Source of the DNA: Loktanella sp. 3ANDIMAR09 | Lineage (GTDB): Bacteria; Pseudomonadota; Alphaproteobacteria; Rhodobacterales; Rhodobacteraceae | Reading direction: 5' to 3' | Length of the DNA stretch: 64,000 bases | Assembly (NCBI RefSeq): GCF_001420005.1 | Contig: NZ_LJAK01000008.1 | Span: 1-64,000 of the forward strand | Shown: in pieces, positions 1 to 10,100 of the stretch | How the letters are laid out: every line of letters starts with the position of its first letter | Numbering within the stretch: position 1 is the first letter of the stretch | Translations under genes and position numbers: made by a program | The notes under the pieces: generated by a model | Database searches by the model: none | Seen by the model: the letters and a program-made list of their open reading frames with translations, nothing else | Told to the model about the DNA's origin: nothing

Positions 1-2184
1 GCGACAGCGCCTGAGGCACCGACCATCGTGGTTGGACCGGCAAACCCGGATGCCACACTGACGATCACGGGTGTCGGTGAACTCGGTGCCACGGTCACGG
101 TCATCATGCCGGACGGCGAGACGGTGACGGCGATCGCGGATCCGATCGACGGCAGCTACAGCGCGACGTCGACGGAACCACAGTCGGATGGTCCGGTGAC
201 GGCGACGCAGGTCGATATCAACGGCGAAGGTCCGTCGCCCCAGGCTACGGACAGCTATACGGCGGTGCCGGATGGGTCGGTTCAGGGGACCACCGGGGAC
301 GACATCATCGGGCCCGGTACGCCGGACGCCCAGGGTGATATCGTCGATGGACCCGACGGCGAGACCGCGACGAACGACAACATCTTTGGTGGTGGCGGCA
401 ACGACAGCATCAACGGTGGTCGCGGTGACGATTCGGTGTTCGGTGGTGCCGGTGGTGACACGCTGATCGGTGATCAGGACCCCGATCCTGTACCGGCGAC
501 GATCCAGAGCGTCCCGGATTGGCAGGCTATCTTCCTGGGCAATGCGGCCGACGTCGATACAAACGAGGGTTCAATCGCGAACGAAAACCCCGGACTTTTG
601 CTTGGCACATATGGATCGACCGCAGCGCCGTTGAGCGGACAGGTGGTGTTCGTCGACAATAACGATGCCGACAATGACGGGATCATTGACCGGAACAACA
701 CGACGAACGGCAATGGCAACAACGAGCCGATGATCATCGATGGCGTATCGAAGATCATGGACAGTGCCGATGCCTATAACGCAGAGGTTGTGTTCGAGGG
801 TGAAACCACCGCGTTTACTTTCTCTGCGGTTGTGTTCCAGACAACGGACGGTGATTTCTACCTGGCACCGGAGTTCAGTCAGGGCGCAGATTCCGATCTG
901 TTGCTGGGCAAGCCGATCAAGTCGATCCGGCTGATTTCGGACATTGATGCCGTGAATGGAACCAACCTGGGTGCCAACCGACTGGAGATGGTTTACCAGG
1001 ATGCGGCCAGTGGCGATGACTACCTCGACGGTGGTGAAGGCAACGACACGATCGACGGGCGCAGCGGCAACGATACGCTGATCGGTGGCGAGGGTAGCGA
1101 CTCGATCATCGGTGGTGCCGGCAACGATCAGATCTTTGGCGGTGCCGGGGATACGATCGCGGCCGGTCTGGGTGACGACACGATCTTCTTTGACGGGACG
1201 CTGACGGGGAATGCGACCATTACCGTCACGGGCGGCGAAGACGAAGAGATCGCTGGCGACACGCTGGATACGACCGGGCTGACCAATGTCATCAGTGTGT
1301 CCAACACGGGCGAGGCTGGTCAGTTCACGTATGAAAATGCGGCGGGTCAGACGGTCACCGTCAACTATTCGCAGATCGAGACCTTTGTCGGTATCGTGCC
1401 GCCAATCGCGATCGATCTGAGTGGCGACGGGGTGATCAGCTACGGCGAGAACTACGTGGATCTGTCAGGCGAGGGTGATTTTGCCACCATCGGCTGGACG
1501 GGGGCCGAGGACGGCATCCTGTTCCACGATGTTCACGGGGACGGATCTGTCCGCAGCTCGGCGCAATATGCGTTCAGCGTGGATGGTTCCACCGACCTCG
1601 AAGGTCTGGCGATGACCTATGACCTGAACGGGGACGGCGTGTTCGATGCGCAGGATGACGGTTTTGCGGACTTTGCGGTCTGGCAGGATGCGAACGTCAA
1701 CGGCGTGTCGGACGAAGGGGAGGTCTTCTCCTTGACGGACCTGGGGATCACGTCGATCAACCTGATCAGCGATGGCATCAGCGCCGATCCGACCGAAACG
1801 GTACATGTGACGGGGTCCACGACCGCCGAAACAGCGGATGGGCAAACCGTGCTGGTTCAGGATACGCAGTTCACGTTCCACATGGACCTGACGGATGACA
1901 CTGTCGATCTGGCGGGCGTCGATGATACCGTCGTCATGGATGATTTCGACGCGATCGATTTGTCCGACGAAGGTGCGGATCACATCACGCTCTCCTTTGA
2001 GGATGTGATCGAGGCAGCGCCCTCGGGTCTGCTGGTCATCGCAGGGACAGCAGAGGACAGCGTGACCGTGACGGATGCAACCTATACGGGTGAGCAGCAG
2101 TCGATTGAAGGTCAGGTCTATGATGTCTATGCGCTGGACGATGCCACACTGGTCATCGACGAAGACATCAGCGTGATCACCTAA
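1..2184 (+). CDS. C-terminal part of giant RTX/Ig-like type I secreted protein (5' end outside window)
   Basis: The frame is open from the first base, so this is the C-terminal 727 residues of a longer protein. It begins with a bacterial Ig-like segment (about nt 28-250). Glycine/aspartate-rich RTX nonapeptides of GGxGxD type follow in two blocks (about nt 380-470 and 1021-1190), separated by a domain I do not recognise. Two EF-hand-like Asp-rich loops lie near nt 1411-1480 and 1621-1720. The last 70 residues resemble the hydrophobic/acidic C-termini of type I secretion substrates. RTX repeats bind calcium outside the cell and help folding after export. The next three genes encode a complete type I exporter, so this is its likely substrate, probably a surface adhesin or matrix protein. 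The function of the missing N-terminal part is unknown. Confidence 0.9.
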   Translation, partial: ATAPEAPTIVVGPANPDATLTITGVGELGATVTVIMPDGETVTAIADPIDGSYSATSTEPQSDGPVTATQVDINGEGPSPQATDSYTAVPDGSVQGTTGDDIIGPGTPDAQGDIVDGPDGETATNDNIFGGGGNDSINGGRGDDSVFGGAGGDTLIGDQDPDPVPATIQSVPDWQAIFLGNAADVDTNEGSIANENPGLLLGTYGSTAAPLSGQVVFVDNNDADNDGIIDRNNTTNGNGNNEPMIIDGVSKIMDSADAYNAEVVFEGETTAFTFSAVVFQTTDGDFYLAPEFSQGADSDLLLGKPIKSIRLISDIDAVNGTNLGANRLEMVYQDAASGDDYLDGGEGNDTIDGRSGNDTLIGGEGSDSIIGGAGNDQIFGGAGDTIAAGLGDDTIFFDGTLTGNATITVTGGEDEEIAGDTLDTTGLTNVISVSNTGEAGQFTYENAAGQTVTVNYSQIETFVGIVPPIAIDLSGDGVISYGENYVDLSGEGDFATIGWTGAEDGILFHDVHGDGSVRSSAQYAFSVDGSTDLEGLAMTYDLNGDGVFDAQDDGFADFAVWQDANVNGVSDEGEVFSLTDLGITSINLISDGISADPTETVHVTGSTTAETADGQTVLVQDTQFTFHMDLTDDTVDLAGVDDTVVMDDFDAIDLSDEGADHITLSFEDVIEAAPSGLLVIAGTAEDSVTVTDATYTGEQQSIEGQVYDVYALDDATLVIDEDISVIT

Positions 2185-2206
2185 GGTCTGCTGAATAATC
2201 CAGAAC

Positions 2207-2242
2207 AGGGCGCGCATCCGAAACGGTGCGCGCCCTTTGTTT
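2207..2242 (+). terminator. Rho-independent terminator after the RTX gene
   Basis: A perfect 10-bp stem (arms AGGGCGCGCA at 2207-2216 and TGCGCGCCCT at 2227-2236) has a 10-nt loop and is followed by a short T-rich tail. It lies 22 nt after the RTX stop codon and separates the substrate gene from the exporter operon. Confidence 0.85.
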
Positions 2243-2468
2243 CAGCGGCATTGAATGGTGCGGGTCGGGCAAGAGCGCCTGTCACCGGCATCAATAACGG
2301 CGGTTATCCTGTCGGGTCTTCATCACGGGTGTGGATGTTTCGCGCAAAACACAGCATGATTGACGCCACCGGTTCAAATATCGGATACAAAGTTGAGCAA
2401 TGGCCGATCAACCGGCACAATGAAAAGAGCAGCACCGCGCGGTGGGTCGGGGACAGGAAAAGTCTGAG

Positions 2469-3830
2469 ATGGCAGTGAATACTTTGGATCGGCATGCGCG
2501 ACGCGCCGGCCCCGCACGCGGGCCCCTGGCGATGGCTGCGGTGTTTCTGGGACTGGTTGCGTGCAGTCCGCAAGAGGTGCCGGAATTTCAGGCCGAACAG
2601 GCGATCATTGCCGGGGCGCTGGACCCTGTTGCCGTCCGGACCAGCCCGCTTGGCGTCGAGGACGCGGTGCGGATCGGGATCATTTCATCGCGGAACGTGC
2701 AGAATTCGGCCATCGCGATACGGCAGTCCAACAACGAGGTCATTATCAACCGTGCGTTGTATTACCCCGAGCTCTATGCCTCTGCGTCCGTCAGTGCAGG
2801 CAGCACGACGCCGGTCGGCGTCGAGGCCGGGCTGCGCTACACATTGTTCGATTTCGGCGAGCGTGCGGCCAAGGTGGACGGTGCAATCGCGACGGTCGAT
2901 CAGTCGCGCTATGCCCTGTTCACCGAGATCGAGACATCGGCAGAGGATATCCTGTCGGATTACATCGATTTTTCGATCGAGACTGCGGGTCTCGCAGATG
3001 CCCGGTCCTATGTGGACAGCATCAGGTTGCTGGAGGATGGCGTGCGCGGCAGGGTGCTGATTGGTGCGGCATCCGAGGTGGATACCAACGATTTCGACAC
3101 GTCGTTGATCCGCGCGACGACCGAAGTTGGCAACGCAGAGGCGCAAACGGCCGCTGCCCGCAACACATTGTCGTCAGCCTTGGGGATTTCCGTGGGGTCG
3201 GTGCTGTCGCCGCAGCAGATCTACGCCCAATTGCAAACGCGGACGGGTTTGATCGCGGATGACAGCCTGATGGCGCATCCGCGTTACCTGGCGCGGCAGT
3301 CCGAAATCGAAATCGCGCGGGCCGAACGGAACGCCGTTGCGGCGGGCCTGTTTCCCGCCATCGGGGTCAAACTGGGGATCGGTGGCGGTTTGAACACGGA
3401 CGGCGATTTCGTGAATAACGGAATCGTGGCCGGTCCGAGCGTGTCGCAAAGCTTTCCTTTGGGGGGTGGTCGCAAGGAGGCCGTCGCGAATGCCGATCTG
3501 GCAATTGCGATCGCCGAACAGAACCTGACCGAAGAACTGCGGCTGCTCAAGCTCGAGGCGCAGAATGCCCGGACGGCATTTGTGAACAGCAATCAGCGTG
3601 TCGAGCAGCTCAAGGATGTGGTGAACATTTCGATACGGACCCGCGACATCATGCTGGGTGATTATGAGGTCGGGAACCGGGCGTTGCGTGACCTGCTGGA
3701 TGCGGAAGAACGGATCTACGATGCCCGTGCCGACCTGAACGAGGCGCGGCGCGTCAATCTGCAAAACCTAACCCGGATGATCTTTGCCTACGATCAGGCC
3801 TCTGGAAAACTGTATAGCGCACCGGAATGA
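2469..3830 (+). CDS. TolC-family type I secretion outer-membrane lipoprotein
   Basis: The 453-residue product forms the outer-membrane/periplasmic tunnel of the exporter. ATG 2469 is preceded by AGGAAAAG, a better start than the in-frame GTG at 2442. A lipobox (L29-V-A-C32) follows a hydrophobic stretch, so lipidation at Cys32 is expected. The rest is the helical, Ala/Glu/Gln-rich repeat pattern of TolC/OEP proteins, with two OEP halves (roughly residues 60-240 and 260-440). The stop codon overlaps the ATG of the ABC exporter gene (ATGA). A weak promoter-like TTGACG with GATACA 18 nt downstream lies at 2360-2389. The family is clear. The assignment to type I secretion rests on the operon. Confidence 0.88.
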   Translation: MAVNTLDRHARRAGPARGPLAMAAVFLGLVACSPQEVPEFQAEQAIIAGALDPVAVRTSPLGVEDAVRIGIISSRNVQNSAIAIRQSNNEVIINRALYYPELYASASVSAGSTTPVGVEAGLRYTLFDFGERAAKVDGAIATVDQSRYALFTEIETSAEDILSDYIDFSIETAGLADARSYVDSIRLLEDGVRGRVLIGAASEVDTNDFDTSLIRATTEVGNAEAQTAAARNTLSSALGISVGSVLSPQQIYAQLQTRTGLIADDSLMAHPRYLARQSEIEIARAERNAVAAGLFPAIGVKLGIGGGLNTDGDFVNNGIVAGPSVSQSFPLGGGRKEAVANADLAIAIAEQNLTEELRLLKLEAQNARTAFVNSNQRVEQLKDVVNISIRTRDIMLGDYEVGNRALRDLLDAEERIYDARADLNEARRVNLQNLTRMIFAYDQASGKLYSAPE

Positions 3831-5962
3831 CGGACGCGGGCAAGTCAGGCGATGAATACGCGCAGTGGATGGTCGTCGCCAATCATCTGGCACAGGTCAA
3901 AGGCACTGATTACAGCAAGCCGTTTTTGCCCGACCAGATATCGCGTGTCATCCGCGAAGAAGCCTCTGCCAGCCTGATCGCTGATGCCTTTGGCGAGGCA
4001 TTCAGAAAAGACGTGACCTATGTCGATTTCGGCGACATCGCAAAGGCCGCGCGGCAACAGGCCGTGCTGTGCTGGGACGACGCGCGCCGACCGTTTCTAG
4101 TGACGGGGCGGACGCTGCGTGGCCGTTACCGGATTGCGGCACCCGGTCCCGACGGCACGATGACCGAGGACACGATCACGTCCCGGCAGTTACGCCGCAG
4201 GTTCGCCGATGGTGTGATGTTTCAGGACGCGGTGCCGCTGGATGTGTGGTCCACGGATTCGACCTTCAAGGATGCCAGCAGGTGGTTCTGGGATTCCATC
4301 CGTCCGCTGTTTTCCAGCATGCGCTATCTGGTTCTGGCCGCCATCGTGGGAAACATCCTGGCTGTGGCCGCATCGCTGTTTGCCTTGCAGGTCTGGGACC
4401 GCGTGATCCCTGCGCAATCGGTCAATTCGCTGACCGTGCTGGTGATTGGTGTGGGTTTCGCCGTCCTGTTCGAGCTGATCTTGCGATTGCAACGGGCCGC
4501 GTTGATCGACGATGTCGGCAAGACCGTTGACCACAGGATTTCGGCAGGTGTGTTTTCGCACATGCTGAACCTCAAGGCCGATAGCCGCCCGGCCAGTCTG
4601 GGGGCCATGGCCGCCCAGATCCGCGAGATCAACCAGATCCGCGAGGCGATATCGTCCTCGATGCTGAGTGCCGCGATCGATCTGCCGTTCCTGCTGATCT
4701 ACGTTGCGATCATCTACCTGATCGGGGGCGCGCTGGTGTTCCCGATCCTGATCGTCATTCCGGTCATCGTGATCATGGGGATCATCGCGCAGGTCCCGCT
4801 GGCGCGGTTGGCGAAACAGGGTCTGTCCGAGGCATCATTGCGCAACGGTCTGATCGTCGAATCCATCCTCAAGTCCGACGAGATCAAGTTGCAAGAAGCC
4901 GAGTCCACCATGCTGTTGCGTTGGGAACGCACGGTGGATGTCGCAAATACCATCGGCAACAAGCAACGCTGGTGGCGCAACCTGTTGATGAACACCACCC
5001 AGTCTTTCCAGCAATTGTGCTATATCGCGGTGGTGTCATTCGGTGCGATCGGCGTCATCAATGGTGATTTGACGATGGGTCAGGTCATTGCCTGTTCGAT
5101 CTTGACGAACCGGGCCATCGCGCCACTGACGCAGGTGTCGGCGGTGATGGGGGCGATCCAGGGCAGCATCATGGCCAAGCGCAGCATTGACGAGCTGACC
5201 AGCCGCCCCGCGGATACGGCCAATCCCAACCATCTGCGCCGCGATCTGGACAGCCCGGATTATGCGATCCGTGCCCTGAAATATGCCTATCCGGGTCACG
5301 ACCATACCGCGTTGATCATCCCCAAGCTGCACATCAAATACGGAGAGCGGATCGGCATTGTCGGTCGCATCGGTTCCGGCAAATCGACGTTCCTGCGTCT
5401 GCTGTCGGGCATCGTCGAACCCAGCGACGGCACGATCCTGCTGGACGGGACCGAGATGAAAACCGTCAGCCCCTCTGACGTGCGCCGTGCTGTCGGGTAT
5501 CAATCGCAGGATTCCATGTTGCTGCGCGGGACGATCCGCGACAACCTTGCGATTGCGCGTCCCTCTGCCAGTGACAGCGAGATGATCGAGGCCTGCAAGG
5601 TTGCGGGTGTGCTGGACCTGATCAAGAGCAATCCGCAGGGGCTGGACCTGATGATCAACGAGGCCGGGCAGGGGCTATCGGGGGGGCAGAAACAATCGCT
5701 GATCCTCGCCCGCACGATCCTGCGACAGCCCAAGGTGGTGCTGATGGATGAACCTACGGCATCCATGGATGACCAGACCGAGGCGAAATTCATCGCGTCA
5801 CTCTCGGAATGGGGGGCGGGCAAGACCATCGTCATTGCAACCCATCGTCTGCGACCGCTGAGCATCTGCGACAGACTGATCGTCATCAATGAGGGACGGA
5901 TCGTCAACGATGGACCAAAAGACGACGTCATCGCCAAACTGAAATCGAATGGGGGCAGTTGA
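3827..5962 (+). CDS. Type I secretion ABC transporter permease/ATPase (LapB/HlyB-like)
   Basis: The 711-residue product is the inner-membrane ATP-driven exporter. Residues 1 to about 150 form an N-terminal C39-like domain without an evident Cys/His catalytic pair, as in LapB and HlyB, which do not cleave their substrates. Membrane helices occupy about 165-460. The ATPase domain follows with Walker A (GRIGSGKST, Lys519), Q-loop (YQSQDS), signature LSGGQKQ, Walker B (VVLMDEP) and the switch His in ATHR. The start overlaps the tolC-like stop by 4 nt and the HlyD gene begins 3 nt after the stop codon, so the three are translated together. It most likely exports the upstream RTX protein. Confidence 0.93.
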   Translation: MTDAGKSGDEYAQWMVVANHLAQVKGTDYSKPFLPDQISRVIREEASASLIADAFGEAFRKDVTYVDFGDIAKAARQQAVLCWDDARRPFLVTGRTLRGRYRIAAPGPDGTMTEDTITSRQLRRRFADGVMFQDAVPLDVWSTDSTFKDASRWFWDSIRPLFSSMRYLVLAAIVGNILAVAASLFALQVWDRVIPAQSVNSLTVLVIGVGFAVLFELILRLQRAALIDDVGKTVDHRISAGVFSHMLNLKADSRPASLGAMAAQIREINQIREAISSSMLSAAIDLPFLLIYVAIIYLIGGALVFPILIVIPVIVIMGIIAQVPLARLAKQGLSEASLRNGLIVESILKSDEIKLQEAESTMLLRWERTVDVANTIGNKQRWWRNLLMNTTQSFQQLCYIAVVSFGAIGVINGDLTMGQVIACSILTNRAIAPLTQVSAVMGAIQGSIMAKRSIDELTSRPADTANPNHLRRDLDSPDYAIRALKYAYPGHDHTALIIPKLHIKYGERIGIVGRIGSGKSTFLRLLSGIVEPSDGTILLDGTEMKTVSPSDVRRAVGYQSQDSMLLRGTIRDNLAIARPSASDSEMIEACKVAGVLDLIKSNPQGLDLMINEAGQGLSGGQKQSLILARTILRQPKVVLMDEPTASMDDQTEAKFIASLSEWGAGKTIVIATHRLRPLSICDRLIVINEGRIVNDGPKDDVIAKLKSNGGS

Positions 5963-5965
5963 TCC

Positions 5966-7135
5966 ATGGCCGTCATGACAGATACGCCCCCCATGGCGGG
6001 GCGCAGGCAGAAACGGATCATCGTGACGATCACGGTGGTTGTTGCCGCGTTCTTTGCCTGGGCATCGATGTCCCCGCTGGAAGAGGTGGCGGTGGGACCG
6101 GGCCGCGTCATCCCATCTTCACAGTTGCAACTGGTTCAAAGCGTGCAGGGCGGCCGCGTGGTCGAACTGTTGGTGAACGAGGGCGATATCGTCGAGGAAG
6201 GACAGCTGCTGGCCATTCTCGACACGACCCGCGATGACGCCGAAACAGAAGAGCTTGCCAGCGGGGTCAACGACGGCATCGCGCAGCAACAGGTGCTCGA
6301 GGCGCTTTTGGCGGACCGACCGACCCTGACCATCACCGGGCTGCCAGAGGGGCAAGAGGTGCTGATCCGGCAGAAAACGGCACTGTTCAACGACATGCGC
6401 GAAAACCAGATTCAGGCGGTGCAGGATCTGGAAAACGAGCTGGATCTGCTCAATCAGGAAATGGCGATTTTCGAGCGCGCATCGCAGTTGGGTGGCGGCA
6501 CGGAAATCGAACGACTGCGTCTGTCCCAGAAAATCGCATCAGTGACCACGCGGTTGAACAGTCAGCGGCAGACCTTCAAGAGTGACCTGCAAATCGAGCT
6601 GGACGAGGTGATCCGTACAACTCGGCAGTTGCAAATCCGGCTGCTGGCGCAGCAGGGGTTGTCGCGCGGGAGCGAATTGCGGTCACCGCGCCGGGGTGTG
6701 GTTCAGGATATTCTGGTCAGCACTGCGGGTGGCGGCGTTCTGCCGCCGAATGGTACGGTCATGGAAATCGTGCCCATCGAGGACCGTTTGCTGATCGAGG
6801 CTCGTTTCAGCCCGCGTGACATCGCCTTTATCGCGCCGGGGCAAACCGCGCGGATCAAGGTGTCTGCCTATGATTTCGCGATCTATGGCGGTCTGGAGGC
6901 CGAGGTCTTGCGCGTGTCGCCTGACAGTTTTCAGGACGAACTGAACAACGGCGAATATTATTTCGCGGTCACGCTGGAATCCGAAAGCACCTATTTCGAC
7001 ACGCCCAACGGCGACCGGCTGCCGATCATTCCGGGCATGGTCACGACAACCGACATCCTGACGGGCCAGCGCACCGTGCTGCAATATTTGCTGAAACCGT
7101 TGAACAGGGCGGGTGAAGCCCTGCGCGAACGCTGA
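5966..7135 (+). CDS. HlyD-family type I secretion periplasmic adaptor
   Basis: The 389-residue membrane-fusion protein links the ABC exporter to the TolC-like tunnel. It has a short cytoplasmic N-terminus, one membrane helix (about residues 18-37), a lipoyl-like half motif (VVELLVNEGDIVEEGQ, about 68-83), a long coiled-coil hairpin (about 110-230), the second lipoyl half (ELRSPRRGVVQDI) and a beta-barrel C-terminal part (LIEARFSPRDIAFI). Its length matches LapC/HlyD-class adaptors. It is the last gene of the exporter operon. Its stop lies only 3 nt from the stop codon of the convergent sulfotransferase gene, with no terminator between them. Confidence 0.93.
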   Translation: MAVMTDTPPMAGRRQKRIIVTITVVVAAFFAWASMSPLEEVAVGPGRVIPSSQLQLVQSVQGGRVVELLVNEGDIVEEGQLLAILDTTRDDAETEELASGVNDGIAQQQVLEALLADRPTLTITGLPEGQEVLIRQKTALFNDMRENQIQAVQDLENELDLLNQEMAIFERASQLGGGTEIERLRLSQKIASVTTRLNSQRQTFKSDLQIELDEVIRTTRQLQIRLLAQQGLSRGSELRSPRRGVVQDILVSTAGGGVLPPNGTVMEIVPIEDRLLIEARFSPRDIAFIAPGQTARIKVSAYDFAIYGGLEAEVLRVSPDSFQDELNNGEYYFAVTLESESTYFDTPNGDRLPIIPGMVTTTDILTGQRTVLQYLLKPLNRAGEALRER

Positions 7136-7138
7136 GAC

Positions 7139-10100
7139 CTAGCGCGGCTTTTCCACAAAGATCGTCACGGCGTTGGAGTTGAGCAGAACCGCATGGCGGG
7201 CCGGGATATTGGCCGTCACATGCCCGTTTTCAACACGCGCCGGATAGCGACAGATCATCCGGGGCGTTCCGCTGCGATGATCGACCAGTTGCCAATGGAC
7301 CATTGCACCGTCCGGTTGCGGTGTCGAAATGCGCACGACCGGAGAGCCTTCTGCGTAGCCGGTGTGGAAATCATCACGGTGTGGACCCTCGGGAAAGGGG
7401 CGGGGGTCCATGAAGCCGAAAACGCTGTCATGCTGCATGATATCCTGCCGTCCGTAAGGCCAGACGTAGGTGCGCAGAAATTCCTGGTCTGCGTAATGCG
7501 CGCTGTTGACGGGCGTCTTGAGGAAATCGGCCACAAGTGCCCGCATTGCGGGCAGTGCGCCCTTGCGAACCCCCCAAAGCCCCGCAAGCAGTAGTTCGGT
7601 ATGGGTGCCCGCATCGCGCATCGCATGAAAGGCCTGACCGCCCTCGATCCATTCCCTGACCGCGCCGGCCTCGCGTTCAGAGATCACGGAATCCGCATCG
7701 CGGAAAATCACGCGGCGCACATCAGGTGCGTCATAAGCTGCGAAACGCCACATTGGCCCGGGCCAGCGCAAGAGCGTATCGTCGACATGAATGACCTCGC
7801 CGCCTGCATCCGCAATGCGGGTCGTGACATGATCAGGCACGGTATCGTCGATGTAGAAACGGCAGACCCATCCGGGATAGATCCGGGGCTGGTCGATGCA
7901 GTTCAACACGGCTGTCTCGCAGTATTTCGACTGTCCGCCGAACAGTGAAAACGCGATGACATCGGTCTGGGCCTGTGCTGCGGGCACAGCCAATGGCAGC
8001 TTGATTGGCGCTGTTGCCGGGACAGCCGCATCGCGCAGCGTCAATGCCTTATGCCCGGCGGCGCGTGCGGCGTCCCATTGGCGCAAAGCGCCATGCGCAT
8101 GTGCGATCGTGTCGTATATCCCAAAGGTGTCCAGTCCCAGTGCAACGGCCTGTTCGGCATGATCCAGCGCGTCCTGCCACCGTTCGAGGTAAAGGGCGGC
8201 AACGGCTGCATCGGCATAGATGTTTGCGTTTCTGACGCCCTTGGCGATCAGACCGTTCGACACGGCCAGCGCCTGGGCGTAGCGCCCTGCGCGGTAGTGC
8301 TGCATGAACGACGCCTTGGCCTGATCAAGCGCGCGCGCGGTGACTTGCGCGGACTTGGCCTTGGGTTTTGCCTTCGGCCCGGGCTGCGGCACGGCTTGTT
8401 GCGTGATGGGGGAAACCTGCGCCGCAAGGTGGCCAGTCGCCAGTTGCGCAAGATAGGTCTTGGGTACGAGGTCCATGACCGTCCCGTGTTTCACCACCGC
8501 CGGATACCGGCAGATGGTGACGGGACCATCCGCGGTGGTTTCTGTGATGTGCCAAACAACGGGTGTATCGTCGGGCAAATCGGTTTTCAGGGACAGATGG
8601 GAAAGTTCCACCGCGCGGCCGACTTGAGCCGTCGCTGCATCAACCCCGTCGGGAAAGGGCCGAGCATCGCCGAACCCGAAAACGGAATCGTGCTGCGTCA
8701 GATTTGCTTGTGCGTATGGCCAGATATGGTGTTGCAGAAAATGTTGATGCGACAGCTTTGCCTGCTGTTCGCAATGGCCAACCAGATCCGTAATCCTTGG
8801 CAGCGCGCCGCGTCGCAGGCCCCACAAGCCCGTCGGCAACAGGTCGGTATGCGTCGCATGATCGCGCATGACGTGGAATGACGCATCGCCATTGATCCAG
8901 TCGCGCACGGCATCGGCTTCGCGCGTGGTCAAGAGTGCTGCCGCGTCGCGGAAAATCACCCGGTCCGCGGCCGGATCGTCTGCTGCCGCGAGGTGCCACA
9001 TGCTGCCGGGCCATCGGGCGACGGCCTCGTCCACCTGCACGACCTCTGCGCCAGCGGCGCGCAGGCGGTTCACCACGTTCTGTGGCACGGTATCGTCGCT
9101 GTAAAAGCGACAGATCCAGCCCGGATAGATCCGGGCTGCGATTTGGGCGTTCATGACTGCCGGTTCGCAATCCCTCGCCTGATCGCCGTGGATCGAAAAC
9201 GCGATGATATTGCTGCAGGCCTGCGGTGATCTGGTCTGCATCGGCAGGTTGACGGACGGCGTTCTGGTCGCGTCTGCACCCCGCACGGTCAGGGCCATTT
9301 TGCCGTATAATGCGACATGGGCCGTGATCCCCAGTTTCCCAGAGGCGTCAGCCATCAGGTCCAGTGCCGCGAGGTTTTCGGATTCCGATGCCAGCGCATG
9401 GGCTGCCATCTTGCGGGCCTCCTTGATGCGGCCCAGACGCATCAGGGCCTGTGCTGCATTGGTGTAGGTTGCGGCGGTTCTGTCGCCGGTCGCAATTTGC
9501 CGCGACGCAATGTCGAATGCGGCCTGATACCTGCCGTCTGCGAATGCCGATGCGAAATCGGTCGTGACCGGCGCTGCATCCGGGATAGACGGACGTGACA
9601 CCCGACGGGGCGCAGGCGCTGCGGTTGGCGCGTCGCGTCCCCAATCACCGGGCATCGTGTCCAAGGCACCATCGAGAAACGGCGCGAATTTGCGCCATTT
9701 TTCAGAACTGCCCTGATAAACTTCTTTGCGGACCTGCATCTTGGATGCGGTGGCGATGCGGCGTTTGGTTTCATGCGGCCGCATGCAGGCGTCCTCCCAC
9801 GGGACGCCGATATGTGCGATGGCCTGTTCCGACATCTGTAGTTGATCCGTCGTCAGGCGCTCGTAGTTTACCGTGTGGATGCGGCCGCCCAGACGATGAT
9901 GCCATTCTGCCATCAGATCCCGGTAGAGTGCGTGATAATTCAGGATATCGTCCAGATCGTAGCTGTACCCCAGACCATCGAAACCAAAGTTGTGTTTGAA
10001 ATTGGACCATGCAACGGCGCGTGGATCGCGGGTTGCGTGAAATATCACCGCCTCTGGCAGGGCTTTTGCGATCAGTGGCAAATACCTGAAGTTGCTGGGC

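Noticed and set aside
380-1190. Apparent direct DNA repeats in the RTX gene
   Set aside because: They follow from the GGxGxD protein repeat and are not independent DNA repeats or a CRISPR-like array.
1465-2217. Minus-strand frame over the RTX C-terminus
   Set aside because: It runs antisense through the Asp-rich region, crosses the terminator stem and has no ribosome site.
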